A stretch of 64,000 nucleotides of DNA from an uncultured Actinomycetes bacterium (GCA_903860745.1 CAIORQ010000105.1:39283-103282), one strand, 5' to 3'; positions 9,556 through 19,480 are shown, counted from the stretch's first letter. Numbers and translations: made by a program. Notes: generated from the sequence alone by a model not told the origin.

Positions 9556-10956
9556 CTAACCGATCGAACCCTCCATCTGCAGCTCGATCAGGCGCGACCA
9601 CTCCACGGCGTACTCCATCGGCAGGGTGCGCGTGACGGGCTCGATGAAGCCGTTGACGATCATGCCCATGGCCTGGCTCTCGGTCAGCCCGCGGCTCATA
9701 AGGTAGAACAGCTGGTCGTCGCCGATCTTCGAGACCGTGGCCTCGTGGCCGATGGAGGCGTCGCGCTCCCCGACCTCCATGTAGGGCTTGGTCTCGGAGG
9801 TCGAGAACTCGTCGAGCAGCAGGGCGTCGCAGCGCACGAAGCTCTTGGCGCCGGTGGCCCCCTCCTCGACCTTCACCAGACCGCGGTAGGTGGTGAGCCC
9901 GCCGTCCTTGGAGATGGACTTCGAGACGATGGTCGAGGTGGTCTCGGGCGCGCAGTGCACCATCTTGGCGCCGGCGTCTTGGATCTGACCGGGTCCGGCG
10001 TAGGCCACCGAGAGGACCTCGCCCGAGGCCTTGGGGCCCATCAGGTAGACGCTCGGGTACTTCATCGTCAGACGCGAACCGATGTTCCCGTCGATCCACT
10101 CGACGTGAGCCTCCTCCTCGGCGCGGGCGCGCTTGGTGACGAGGTTGTAGACGTTGTTGGACCAGTTCTGGATCGTGGTGTAGGTGATGCGCGCGCCCTT
10201 GAGGGCCACGAGCTCCACCACGGCCGAGTGCAGGGAGTCGGTCGAGTACACCGGCGCCGAGCAGCCCTCCACGTAGTGGACCTGGCTACCCTCGTCGGCG
10301 ATGATCAAGGTGCGCTCGAACTGGCCCATGTTCTCGGTGTTGATGCGGAAGTAGGCCTGCAGGGGCTGGTCCACCTTGACGCCCGGCGGCACGTAGATGA
10401 ACGACCCCCCGCTCCACACCGCCGAGTTGAGCGCGGCGAACTTGTTGTCGTTCGGGGGGATGACCGTGCCGAAGTACTTGCGCACGAGGTCGGGGTACTC
10501 GCGCACCGCGGTGTCCATGTCGCAGAACAGCACGCCGAGGCGTTCGAGGTCCTCACGGTTGCGGTGGAAGACCACCTCGGACTCGTACTGCGCGGTGACC
10601 CCGGCGAGGTACTTGCGCTCGGCCTCGGGGATGCCCAGGCGCTCGTAGGTGTTCTTGATGGCGTCGGGCAGGTCCTCCCAACGCTCCACCCGGTTCTCGG
10701 TGGGCTTGATGTAGTAGTAGATGTCGTTGAAGTCGAGGTCGGGCATGCGTGTCGCGAACCACTCCAGCATCGGTTTCTTCTCGAAGCGCTTGAGCGCATT
10801 GAGACGGAAGTCCAGCATCCAGGGCTCCTCGCTCTTGATGCCCGACATCTCGCGGACGATGGCCTCGTTGATCCCCTTCTTGGGTTTGAAGACCGGGATC
10901 TGGTCGTCGGACCAGCCCAACTGGTATCTGCTGAAATCCAGGTTGTCGACGGTCAT
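9556..10956 (-). CDS. sufB: Fe-S cluster assembly protein SufB
   Basis: [85 protein letters not shown]. Confidence 0.96.
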   Translation of the reverse strand: MTVDNLDFSRYQLGWSDDQIPVFKPKKGINEAIVREMSGIKSEEPWMLDFRLNALKRFEKKPMLEWFATRMPDLDFNDIYYYIKPTENRVERWEDLPDAIKNTYERLGIPEAERKYLAGVTAQYESEVVFHRNREDLERLGVLFCDMDTAVREYPDLVRKYFGTVIPPNDNKFAALNSAVWSGGSFIYVPPGVKVDQPLQAYFRINTENMGQFERTLIIADEGSQVHYVEGCSAPVYSTDSLHSAVVELVALKGARITYTTIQNWSNNVYNLVTKRARAEEEAHVEWIDGNIGSRLTMKYPSVYLMGPKASGEVLSVAYAGPGQIQDAGAKMVHCAPETTSTIVSKSISKDGGLTTYRGLVKVEEGATGAKSFVRCDALLLDEFSTSETKPYMEVGERDASIGHEATVSKIGDDQLFYLMSRGLTESQAMGMIVNGFIEPVTRTLPMEYAVEWSRLIELQMEGSIG

Positions 10957-11047
10957 CGGCCCTCCGAGAGATTTGTCCTACGGCCATAGTAGTAACTGGC
11001 AGCACCACCATGACCGTCCCGGTGGCAGGTTCTGGCAGAGTTGAGGG

Positions 11048-13222
11048 ATGCCGACCGCCCCCCGTGTCCCCCAACGCCCCTTCGAGATTACCCGTCACGG
11101 CGACACCCGCGTCGACCCCTACCACTGGCTGCGCGACCGCGACGACGACGCGGTCCTCGCCCACCTCCTCGCCGAGAACGCCTACCTCGCCGAGCAGCTG
11201 GGCTACCTGGCGCCCCTCGAGAGCGAGCTCTTCGAGGAGATCAAGGCCCGCATCGAGGAGACCGACATCTCGGTGCCGGTGCGCCGCGGCGGCTGGTGGT
11301 ACTACGAACGCACCCGCGAGGGCCTCAACTACCCCATCAGCTGCCGCCTGGCGGTGGGTCCCGACGCCGTCGGGCCACCCGTGATCGACCCCGACGTCGA
11401 GATCGAGGGGGAGCAGGTGATCCTCGACGAGAACCTCGAGGCCGAGGGTCACGACTTCTTGTCCGTCGGCGTGCTGGCGGTGAGCCCCGATGACTCCTGG
11501 GTCTGCGTCGGAGTGGACTTCGAGGGCGACGAACGCCACCGCGTCACGGTGCGGCCCCTGGCGGGCCAGGCTCCCCTCGACGACGAGCTCGAGGACGTCT
11601 ACTACGGATTCGCCTGGGCCGGCGACAGCCGCCACTTCTTCTACACCCGCGTCGACGAGGCCATGCGGCCCTGGCAGTTGTGGCGTCACGAGATCGGCAC
11701 GCCGGCCGGCCGGGACGTGCTCATCTTGTCCGAGGAGGACGCGCAGTACAACGTGTCGGTGGGCCGCAGTCGTGACGACGAGGTGATCCTCGTGGCGATC
11801 TCCTCGTCCACCACCTCGGAGTACTACTACCTCGACGCGAACCAGCCGAGGGGCGAGTTCACCCTGCTCGAGGGGCGCCGTCAGGACATCGAGTACGGCG
11901 TCGAACACCTGCGTGACGCCCAGGGTCGACGCTGGTGGCTCAAGATCACCAACGAGGACGCGACCGACTTCCGCCTCCTCGCGCGCCCGGTCGAGGACGC
12001 CGGGTCCCCGTGGCGCGAACTCGTCGCCCATCGTCCCGGACGGCGGCTCGACGGGGTGGACGCCTTCTCGAACTTCCTGGCGATCTCCGAGCGGGTGGAC
12101 GGCTGCGCCGCCGTCGCCATCGTGACCCTGCTCGAGGGCGAGGACCCCTTCGGCGACCTGGTGCAGCGCATGCGCCTCGTCGACGGCGGTCCCGCGCCCA
12201 CGACCGTGTCGCTGTCGGCCAACGCCATGTACGAGACCGGGAACCTGCGCGTGTCGATCACCTCGATGGTGACGCCGCGGCTGGTGGCCGACGTCGACGT
12301 CGTCAGCGGCGAGGTCACGGTCCTCAAGCAGCAACGCGTCCTGGGGGGCTACGACGCCAGCCGTTACGTCACCGGCCGGCTCTGGGTGACGGCCAGCGAC
12401 GGTGTGCGGGTGCCCGTCTCGGTGGTGGCGCGCCGCGACCGGGTGCGGGTGAACGACGACGGCAGCCTCGAGCCGGTGGCGCCCTCGCCCCTCCTGCTCT
12501 ACGGCTACGGCAGCTACGAGATCTCCATCGACCCGGGCTTCTCCTCCCTGCGACTGTCGCTGCTCGACCGGGGCGTCGTCTTCGCCATCGCCCACGTCCG
12601 CGGCGGTGGCGAGATGGGGCGCTCCTGGTACGAGATGGGGCGTCTGGCCCAGAAACCCACCACCTTCTCGGACTTCGTGCGGGTGGCGCGCCACCTCGTC
12701 GAGACCGGATGGACGACGCCCGAGCGTCTGTGCGCCCGCGGCGGATCGGCCGGCGGACTGCTGATGGGCGCGGTGATGAACCTCGCCCCGGAGCTCTTTC
12801 GCTGCGTCGTGGCCGAGGTGCCCTTCGTCGACGTCGTCACCACCATGCTCGACGAGACCCTCCCGCTCACCGTGGGCGAGTGGGAGGAGTGGGGAAATCC
12901 CGAGGCCAGCGCCACGGCCTATCGGACGATGAAGTCCTACTCCCCCTACGACCACGTGAGCGCCACCAACGACGACGGCTCTCCTCGGGTCTACCCCCAC
13001 CTCTTCGCCGCCGGGGGGCTCAACGACTCACGAGTCGGCTTCTGGGAGCCGGCCAAGTGGGTCCTGAAGCTTCGCGACGCCAACCCGGCGAACGTCGCCT
13101 ACCTCAAGACCGAGATGGGTGCCGGCCACGGCGGCCCCTCGGGCCGCTACGACGCCTGGCGCGACGAGGCCCAGATCCTCGCCTTCGTCCTTCACGAACT
13201 CGGCGCCACGACCCTCGAATAG
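11048..13222 (+). CDS. ptrB: S9 family peptidase (oligopeptidase B-like)
   Basis: N-term DPYHWLRDRDD; catalytic GGSAGGLLMGAV, LNDSRVGFWEPAKW, GAGHGGPSGR. Confidence 0.92.
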   Translation: MPTAPRVPQRPFEITRHGDTRVDPYHWLRDRDDDAVLAHLLAENAYLAEQLGYLAPLESELFEEIKARIEETDISVPVRRGGWWYYERTREGLNYPISCRLAVGPDAVGPPVIDPDVEIEGEQVILDENLEAEGHDFLSVGVLAVSPDDSWVCVGVDFEGDERHRVTVRPLAGQAPLDDELEDVYYGFAWAGDSRHFFYTRVDEAMRPWQLWRHEIGTPAGRDVLILSEEDAQYNVSVGRSRDDEVILVAISSSTTSEYYYLDANQPRGEFTLLEGRRQDIEYGVEHLRDAQGRRWWLKITNEDATDFRLLARPVEDAGSPWRELVAHRPGRRLDGVDAFSNFLAISERVDGCAAVAIVTLLEGEDPFGDLVQRMRLVDGGPAPTTVSLSANAMYETGNLRVSITSMVTPRLVADVDVVSGEVTVLKQQRVLGGYDASRYVTGRLWVTASDGVRVPVSVVARRDRVRVNDDGSLEPVAPSPLLLYGYGSYEISIDPGFSSLRLSLLDRGVVFAIAHVRGGGEMGRSWYEMGRLAQKPTTFSDFVRVARHLVETGWTTPERLCARGGSAGGLLMGAVMNLAPELFRCVVAEVPFVDVVTTMLDETLPLTVGEWEEWGNPEASATAYRTMKSYSPYDHVSATNDDGSPRVYPHLFAAGGLNDSRVGFWEPAKWVLKLRDANPANVAYLKTEMGAGHGGPSGRYDAWRDEAQILAFVLHELGATTLE

Positions 13223-13665
13223 GTGGCGAGGGCCCCCAAGGAGTGGGTCGTCGGATGGTGAGCAGCGTGCAGGAGGGCCACGAGCAGGGCCAGCACCGCG
13301 ACGACGATCACCACCACCCACCAGATCCGACGGCGCAGTCGCGGGAGCGGGGAATGGCGCATCGACCGATTGAGCGCCCACTGGTCGGAGTGGCGCAGGT
13401 GCACCGGCGGCGTCTCCGGCGCCGGCGGGCTGTTCTCGCCGAAGACGAGGTCGGTGTCGGGATCGAGGCGGGGCAGTCGAACGGGGTGGGTCGTGGGCGC
13501 CTCGGTGCCGTCGAGGATGCGAAAGCCCCGCGAGGGCTGATAGGGCGAGGGCGGCAGGGTCGGGCGCACGTCACGGCGGCGGGGCCCCGCGAGGCGGCCG
13601 CGCAGCAGGAAGGCGAGTACGAGTGCGACCAGGACGACACCTCCGGCGACCTTGATCACCATCAT
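13192..13665 (-). CDS. Hypothetical protein with two predicted TM segments
   Basis: Hydrophobic segments VIKVAGGVVLVALVLAFLL and IWWVVVIVVAVLALLVALL; slightly overlaps the convergent ptrB end. Confidence 0.6.
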   Translation of the reverse strand: MMVIKVAGGVVLVALVLAFLLRGRLAGPRRRDVRPTLPPSPYQPSRGFRILDGTEAPTTHPVRLPRLDPDTDLVFGENSPPAPETPPVHLRHSDQWALNRSMRHSPLPRLRRRIWWVVVIVVAVLALLVALLHAAHHPTTHSLGALATYSRVVAPSS

Positions 13666-13728
13666 GCGTCGCCGCCTCTCTGCACTGACCCTCCCGCCTC
13701 GTTCGTCAGCGTAGCCAAGCGGGCCCGC

Positions 13729-14202
13729 TCAGGCGAGCTCGCCGAAGCCCCCGCGGAAATAGACGAGAGGGTGCGCGTGGCGCGCGTGGGCGAAGCTCAC
13801 CTCGACCGTGCAGACGTCGTGGTCCCCGTGGGTGGTGATCCCCGTGATCCGCCCCTCGAGATGCGCGAGGGCGCCCGCGAGTAGGGGCGAACCTCCGGGC
13901 GCGGCGTCCCAGGGCACCTGGGCGAACTTGTCGATCCCCGAGGTCGCGAAGAGTCGGGCCAGAGGCTCCTGCTCGGCGGCGAGGACGTTCACCGCGACGA
14001 GCGCCGACTGTCGAACACGCTCCCAGGACCTCCCCGACGACGTCGCCGCGAAGAGCACCATGGGCGGCTCGAGCGAGAGGGAGCCGAAGGTCTGACAGGT
14101 GAAGCCGGCGGGTCCCTCGGCGGTGGCGGCGGTGACGATCACGAGCCCGGTGACGAAGTGGCCCAGGACCTCCTTGAAGTGCGACGGGTCGGGAGCGCTC
14201 AC
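13729..14202 (-). CDS. Flavin reductase-domain protein
   Basis: FKEVLGHFVTGLVIVTAATAEGPAGFTCQTFGSLSLEPPMVLF...TSSGRSWERVRQS. Confidence 0.88.
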   Translation of the reverse strand: MSAPDPSHFKEVLGHFVTGLVIVTAATAEGPAGFTCQTFGSLSLEPPMVLFAATSSGRSWERVRQSALVAVNVLAAEQEPLARLFATSGIDKFAQVPWDAAPGGSPLLAGALAHLEGRITGITTHGDHDVCTVEVSFAHARHAHPLVYFRGGFGELA

Positions 14203-14211
14203 GAGGGAACC

Positions 14212-15126
14212 CTACCGGGACGGGCGCCGCGCGGTGCCCAGGACCAGGCGCGACCCCAGGACGCTCACGAGACCCTCGCCCACCAGGCCCTCTAAGAGGC
14301 GCTCGAGGCGCGCCGCGTCGACGTCACCGAGTTCGCGGTGCAGGTCACCTCGGGTGCGCGCAGCCTCCTCCAGGAGGCGCAGCAACCGACCACGGATCTG
14401 GCGGTCCGAACCGGCGAAGGAGCCCTGGGGGCGCGACACCGCGGCCGAACGCGGTGCGGGGTCCTCTCCCCCGTCGCGCCGCCACCGGCAGCACCGGGCG
14501 ACCGGGCAGGTGCCGCAGCGCGGCGTGGCCGTGCAGAACTGCGCCCCCAGGTCGAGCAGGGACTGGTTGAACGCCGCCGCCCCGCGGCGCGGCAGCAGGG
14601 CCGCGGCCAGGTCGCGGGCCTCACGCGGGGTCAGGGCGCGGTTGGCCAGGGCTCGCGCCAGGACCCGCCCGACGTTGGTGTCGAGGACGGCGACGCGCTC
14701 GCCGAAGGCGAAGCTGGCCACCGCGTGAGCGGTGTAGCTCCCCACGCCGGGCAGGGCCAGCAGGTCCGGCACCGACGACGGCACGCGGCCCTCGTGGCGT
14801 TCGACCATCAGCCGAGCGGCGTCGTGCAGGGCCTTGGCGCGGCGCGGGTAGCCCAGTCCTCGCCAGGCGCGCAGCACCTCGTCGAGACCGGCCCCGGCGC
14901 AGGCCGCCGGCGTCGGGAAGAGGTCCAAGAAGCGCCGCCACGGCTCGAGCACCCGGGCCGTCGAGGTCTGTTGCAACATGACCTCGGCGACGTAGACCGC
15001 CCAGGGGTCGCCCACGCCAATCCAGGGCAGGTCGCGACGTAGTCGCCCACGCGCCCTCACCAGCGCGGGCCGCAGGGTGGAGACGGCGACTTCGAGGTCA
15101 GCGTCGAGGCGGACGCCCGGTGTCAC
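14212..15126 (-). CDS. mutY: A/G-specific adenine glycosylase
   Basis: LPWIGVGDPWAVYVAEVMLQQT, LLALPGVGSYTAHAVASFAFGERVAVLDTNVGRVL, FeS CTATPRCGTCPVARCC. Confidence 0.92.
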   Translation of the reverse strand: MTPGVRLDADLEVAVSTLRPALVRARGRLRRDLPWIGVGDPWAVYVAEVMLQQTSTARVLEPWRRFLDLFPTPAACAGAGLDEVLRAWRGLGYPRRAKALHDAARLMVERHEGRVPSSVPDLLALPGVGSYTAHAVASFAFGERVAVLDTNVGRVLARALANRALTPREARDLAAALLPRRGAAAFNQSLLDLGAQFCTATPRCGTCPVARCCRWRRDGGEDPAPRSAAVSRPQGSFAGSDRQIRGRLLRLLEEAARTRGDLHRELGDVDAARLERLLEGLVGEGLVSVLGSRLVLGTARRPSR

Positions 15127-15133
15127 GCCGGCG

Positions 15134-15565
15134 CTACAAGAGGGCGGTCAGCGGACGGGTCGTGAACGAGACGGTGCTGCCCGTCAAGGACTCGCCGTCG
15201 ATGACCAGTCGCCACGTGTAGCGCGAGTCCGGCGCCAGGGGCAGCGGCGGAAAGTTCACCGCGATCGGCACGTCCACTGGAGTGCCCGCGGGCAGACCTT
15301 CGGGGGTGGGGATCGTGAAGTCGTTGCGAACCTCGATGGTCTGCACGCCCTCGGGCGTCTCGAACTGCACGAGGTGCCCGTCGGCGTCCTCGAGGAACAA
15401 CTCCCAGTGATGGGCCTGTTCGAACTCGTGGGGCTCGACCTCGACCTTGATGGCGATGGCCGACGGGACCGGGTCCGGACCACTGATGGACCAGCCACCC
15501 CCGAGGATGTAGAGCTTGCCGTCGGCAATCTGGGCGGCGTCGGCGAGCAACATCGTGATGTTCAT
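15134..15565 (-). CDS. Conserved protein of the DUF6941-like type
   Basis: MNITMLLADAAQIADGKLYILGGGWSISGPDPVPSAIAIKVEV; recognised by pattern only. Confidence 0.65.
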   Translation of the reverse strand: MNITMLLADAAQIADGKLYILGGGWSISGPDPVPSAIAIKVEVEPHEFEQAHHWELFLEDADGHLVQFETPEGVQTIEVRNDFTIPTPEGLPAGTPVDVPIAVNFPPLPLAPDSRYTWRLVIDGESLTGSTVSFTTRPLTALL

Positions 15566-15714
15566 GCTGCCAGCCTAGACAATGCCCACGAAGCCCACGA
15601 CCGGCGGCGTCGACGGGAGAGTGGTGGAAATTTCTATACTCTTATCAGGTATTTAATACGATTATTATCGCCGCGCGGGGCGACGGCGCACGTCTGCGCG
15701 GTAGCCTTGCAACC

Positions 15715-16830
15715 GTGACTCACGTCGAGCGTCTCGCGCGCCCTTCGACGCTTCGACTCGCGAGCGGACCCCAAAGGTCCCGGTGGATACTCACCACGTT
15801 CGTCGCACTGGCGGTGTCCTCGGGCGCCGTCATAGCCCAGTCGCACCCGGCCGGCGCCACCAACGTCGCCGCGGAGAAGCAGCAGGCCCAGGACCTCTAC
15901 AAGCAGATCCAGCGCGTCGGCGCCCAGGTGCAGTTCCTCGGCCAGAAGTACGACCTCGCCCACCTCAAGCTCGACCAGATCAGGAACACGATCGCCAACA
16001 CCAAGGCCATCGTCGCGGGCATCCAGGGCAAGGTGCTCTCCGACGACGCCCAACTCAAGTCCGACGCCATCTACGCCTACGTCAACGGCGGGTCGGCGGC
16101 GTCGAACAACCCCCTCTTCACGACCGACGCCAACGCAGTGGGCTCCACGAGCGTCTACAACCAGGTCGCCGAGGGCAACATCGGCTCGGTGATCGCCACC
16201 TTGAAGACCAACCGGGTCGAACTCACCCAGGAGCGCGGCATCCTGGCCGCCGAGGAGGCGGCGGCCCAGGCCAACGCCAACGCCGCCCTGGCGACCTACC
16301 GCCAGTACCTCACGCTCCAGGCGAAGATCGAGCAGGCCCGTTCCCAGGTCGAGGGCCAGATCTCGGCCTACTACAACGCCATCCAGGCGGCCGCCAACGC
16401 CGCCTCCGCCCGGGCGGTGACCACGGCCATCGCCAACCCCTCGCCCTCCAGCGGCGCCGCCCCCGGACCCGATCCCCTGGGCGAGGCGGCCGTGCGCGCC
16501 GCCGAGCAGTACCTGGGCGTCCCCTACGTCTGGGGCGGCGCTTCGAGGTACGGCGTGGACTGTTCGGGCCTCGTGATGCTGGCCTACGACGCCGTCGGCG
16601 TCTACCTTCCGCACTACTCCGGGGATCAGTTCGACGACACCGAACGAGTGCCCCTCTACGACATCCAGCCCGGTGACCTCCTCTTCTACGGCTACAACGG
16701 CGACGAGCACGTGGCCATGTACGTCGGCGGCGGCATGATGATCGAGGCGCCCGAGACCGGCTACACCGTGCACATCACGCCCATCCGCCTGGGCTGGGGC
16801 TTCGCGGGGATCGGTCGCGTGCGCGCCTAG
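15715..16830 (+). CDS. Secreted coiled-coil NlpC/P60 (C40) endopeptidase
   Basis: N-terminal signal/TM, long coiled coil, C-term YLGVPYVWGGASRYGVDCSGLVMLAY...GDLLFYGYNGDEHVAMYVGGGMMIEAP. Confidence 0.93.
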   Translation: MTHVERLARPSTLRLASGPQRSRWILTTFVALAVSSGAVIAQSHPAGATNVAAEKQQAQDLYKQIQRVGAQVQFLGQKYDLAHLKLDQIRNTIANTKAIVAGIQGKVLSDDAQLKSDAIYAYVNGGSAASNNPLFTTDANAVGSTSVYNQVAEGNIGSVIATLKTNRVELTQERGILAAEEAAAQANANAALATYRQYLTLQAKIEQARSQVEGQISAYYNAIQAAANAASARAVTTAIANPSPSSGAAPGPDPLGEAAVRAAEQYLGVPYVWGGASRYGVDCSGLVMLAYDAVGVYLPHYSGDQFDDTERVPLYDIQPGDLLFYGYNGDEHVAMYVGGGMMIEAPETGYTVHITPIRLGWGFAGIGRVRA

Positions 16831-16832
16831 CG

Positions 16833-17606
16833 ATGTCGGGCGTCCCCACCTCGGTGCACCTCGGCCCGCTCGTCTTTCACCTCTACGGACTGGGACTCGG
16901 GGTCGCCGCCTACGTCACCTTCCTCTACTGCGAGCGACGCCTGCGCCGCCACGGTGTCGACGTCGCGCGCTTCGGCCGCTACGCCGCCGCGCTCATCGTG
17001 GCCGGACTCGTCGGAGCGAGAGCGGCCAACATCGCCACCAACTGGTCGTACTACGCGGGGCATCCCGGACGGTGGATCGCGGTGTGGCAAGGCGGTCTGG
17101 CCAGTTTCGGGGGCATCGCCCTGGCCCTGCCGGTGGGCGTCGTGCTGCAGCGCCGCTGGTGGCCCGCGACGGGGCTCGCCACCTTCTGCGACGCCGTGGT
17201 GCCCGCCCTCGTCGCGGGCTGGGCCCTGGGACGGGTGCTGGGACCGCAGTTCATGGTCAACGGCGGCGGTCACGCGACCACCTCCTGGTTCGGCCTGCAC
17301 TACCACGGCCAGGTCGGCAAGCGGGTGCCGGTACCCCTGATCCAGGGGGCCGAGGACGCGGCCCTGTGGCTGGCGCTGTTGCACCTCGAGGCCAGGCGGA
17401 CGCTGCGCGCCGCGGGTCAGCTCTCGGCGGTCGCGATGTTCGTCTGGGGACTCGTGCGCGCGTACGACGAGCACTGGCTCTTGGGCGAGGAGTCCCACAG
17501 CGGCTCCGTCGGCGTCCAGCTGGCGGGGCTGGCCCTCGCGCTCGGCGGCGTCCTTGTGTGGTGGCGCGTGCGCCGACACGACGGGCTGCGCACGGCGTCA
17601 GACTAG
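16833..17606 (+). CDS. Prolipoprotein diacylglyceryl transferase (Lgt)-like membrane protein
   Basis: GARAANIATNWSYYAGHPGRWIAVWQGGLASFGGIALAL, WALGRVLGP; multi-TM. Confidence 0.75.
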   Translation: MSGVPTSVHLGPLVFHLYGLGLGVAAYVTFLYCERRLRRHGVDVARFGRYAAALIVAGLVGARAANIATNWSYYAGHPGRWIAVWQGGLASFGGIALALPVGVVLQRRWWPATGLATFCDAVVPALVAGWALGRVLGPQFMVNGGGHATTSWFGLHYHGQVGKRVPVPLIQGAEDAALWLALLHLEARRTLRAAGQLSAVAMFVWGLVRAYDEHWLLGEESHSGSVGVQLAGLALALGGVLVWWRVRRHDGLRTASD

Positions 17607-18622
17607 AAGAGCGAGTTCCACTCCTCGTCGCTCAACACACCGAGACGGATGACCTCCGTGTCGCCGGACACGGTGTTGCGCGCGTCGTCGACGTAGGAGA
17701 CGTGGTCCAGGCCGAGACGTCGCCAGGGCGAGAAGACCCGACGGGTCGGCGACGGGTTCGAATAGATCCCTCGCACCAAGAGGCCCTGCTCGGAGGCCGC
17801 AATCACCACGGCCGGTCGAACCTTGGACTGCTGCTCGGGCGCGGCGGGGTCGACGGCGTCGAAGGGCACCTCGGTGGTCACGACCGAACCGGCCAGGGGG
17901 TGGGCGACGTCGTAGAGCGCGGCTTCGGCCGGCGTGAGCGAGGCCGAGCGACGGGTGACCTCGAGGTGCGCCGACGGACTCGGCGCGGGGGGGACGGGGG
18001 CAGGGACGACGGGCCTCTTCTTCTCCACCTTCACCTTGGGTCCGTGGGCGGCCTTCGCCTTGGCGGCCTGGGCCTGCTTGCGGGCCTTCTCCTGCTCGCG
18101 GCGCAGTCGGCGCTGCTCGCGCACCGACTCGTCCACCACCTTGGGGGAGAGCAGGGAGGCCTGGCCGATCGTGATCTCGATCTCGGGCAGGGCGAGGGCC
18201 TCGTCCTCGCCGAGGAGACGCCGGCAGTGCGGCGCCGCCGGGAACTCGTTGCCGATGGCGAAACCCAGGACCGCGACGACCTGGTCGTCGTTCAACTCCG
18301 CACCACGCAACGAGGCCACCGCCTCGCTCAACTGCTCGTAGGTGGGGGTCTCGCTGTGCTCTCCCAGGGCCTCGATGACCTTGTCGAGGGGCTCCATGGC
18401 CAACAGCTCCAGCAGGCCCGACACGGCGTCGATGGGCGCACCCGCCGCGAAGGCGCCCACGTCACGCTTCTTCTGCAGGTTCCGCAGGGGTAGGGCCACG
18501 ACCGCGCTGACCTTCGCCCCCTGGAACTGCAAGGAGTCCACGACCGCCATCACGGCGTCGGGATCGAGCTTGGCGATGGTGCGACGCATCACGTCGTGGG
18601 GGCTGGCGGTCAGTGCGGTCAT
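17603..18622 (-). CDS. Protein with basic coiled-coil linker and possible PemK/MazF-like C-terminal domain
   Basis: QREQEKARKQAQAAKAKAA linker; C-term EQQSKVRPAVVIAASEQGLLVRGIYSNPS...LGLDHVSYVDDARNTV resembles PemK/MazF core. Confidence 0.6.
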   Translation of the reverse strand: MTALTASPHDVMRRTIAKLDPDAVMAVVDSLQFQGAKVSAVVALPLRNLQKKRDVGAFAAGAPIDAVSGLLELLAMEPLDKVIEALGEHSETPTYEQLSEAVASLRGAELNDDQVVAVLGFAIGNEFPAAPHCRRLLGEDEALALPEIEITIGQASLLSPKVVDESVREQRRLRREQEKARKQAQAAKAKAAHGPKVKVEKKRPVVPAPVPPAPSPSAHLEVTRRSASLTPAEAALYDVAHPLAGSVVTTEVPFDAVDPAAPEQQSKVRPAVVIAASEQGLLVRGIYSNPSPTRRVFSPWRRLGLDHVSYVDDARNTVSGDTEVIRLGVLSDEEWNSLF

Positions 18623-18959
18623 GGGTTCCTACTTCGAATGGCTGGAGCGACGAGGCCACGGGGAACCTCGTCTCGACGAGGAGCCGCCACGGCGGCCCCG
18701 GGTACCCGTCCACTGTACCGAGGTGCGCGCCAGACCTCGAAACCGGCCACCGACCGGTCGCCGGAAACTCGTCGATACGGGCCGCCGTGTCCCTGGGAGG
18801 GAAGTTCCGACGTGACCGGACCACTCGAAGCTCCCGGGTGGCACGATGACTCACTGCGTAGTTCCCCGCCATTCGGTGGTGGCCGATGGCCCATCAGGTG
18901 GCTCGGGGCGCGACGTCACCCTGCCGCTCGCGGGCGTCATCGGCTCGTCCAGACCATCG

Positions 18960-19360
18960 TCAGGGTGTACGACTCGCCGGTGGTGGCCGCGGGTCCCGGA
19001 CGTATCCTCGCGGTGGCCCTCGCCGTCGGTATCGGCGTGAGGGTCGCGCGACGACGAGCCTCCCTCGTCCACGTCGTCTGGCTGGCGGCGCTCGCCTTGA
19101 CCCTGCGCTGCGTCGTCGAACCCGTGATGGTCCCCTTCTACCTTCTTCCGGGCACGCTGCTGATGACGGTCACGAGCGCGGCGTTGGACCGGTCCCGTCT
19201 CCTCGTGACGACGTCCGCCCTGGCGGCGGTCAACGTGATGAGTTTCTGGCACACCGGGGAGTGGACCTACTACCTGATCATGATGACGCTGCTGGTCATC
19301 GCCCTGCTCGCCTCCCGTCCCGGCGTCACCACGCGCCCCGCACCCGACACCCCACGGTGA
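18960..19360 (+). pseudogene. C-terminal remnant of a multi-TM (possibly glycosyltransferase-like) membrane protein
   Basis: In-frame LVHVVWLAALALTLRCVVEPVMVPFYLLPGTLLMTVTS...LVTTSALAAVNVMSFWHTGEWTYYLIMMTLLVIALLAS without a convincing N-terminus upstream. Confidence 0.4.
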
Positions 19361-19480
19361 CACATGTTGTCAGCCGGAGCGATGGCGCGAAGGCCCGCGA
19401 CATCGCCAGAGGCGACCCACGACCCGAGCGCCACACCGGGAGAGCGCCGCGGACCCAGCGTCGCGATCCCCTAACGATAC

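Noticed and set aside
8068-10989. 973-aa plus-strand ORF antisense to sufD/sufB
   Set aside because: GC-driven shadow ORF: His/Gly/Val-rich low-complexity translation, opposite strand encodes clear SufD/SufB.
11935-13884. 649-aa plus-strand ORF overlapping the S9 peptidase
   Set aside because: Arg-rich alternate-frame translation of ptrB; no motifs.
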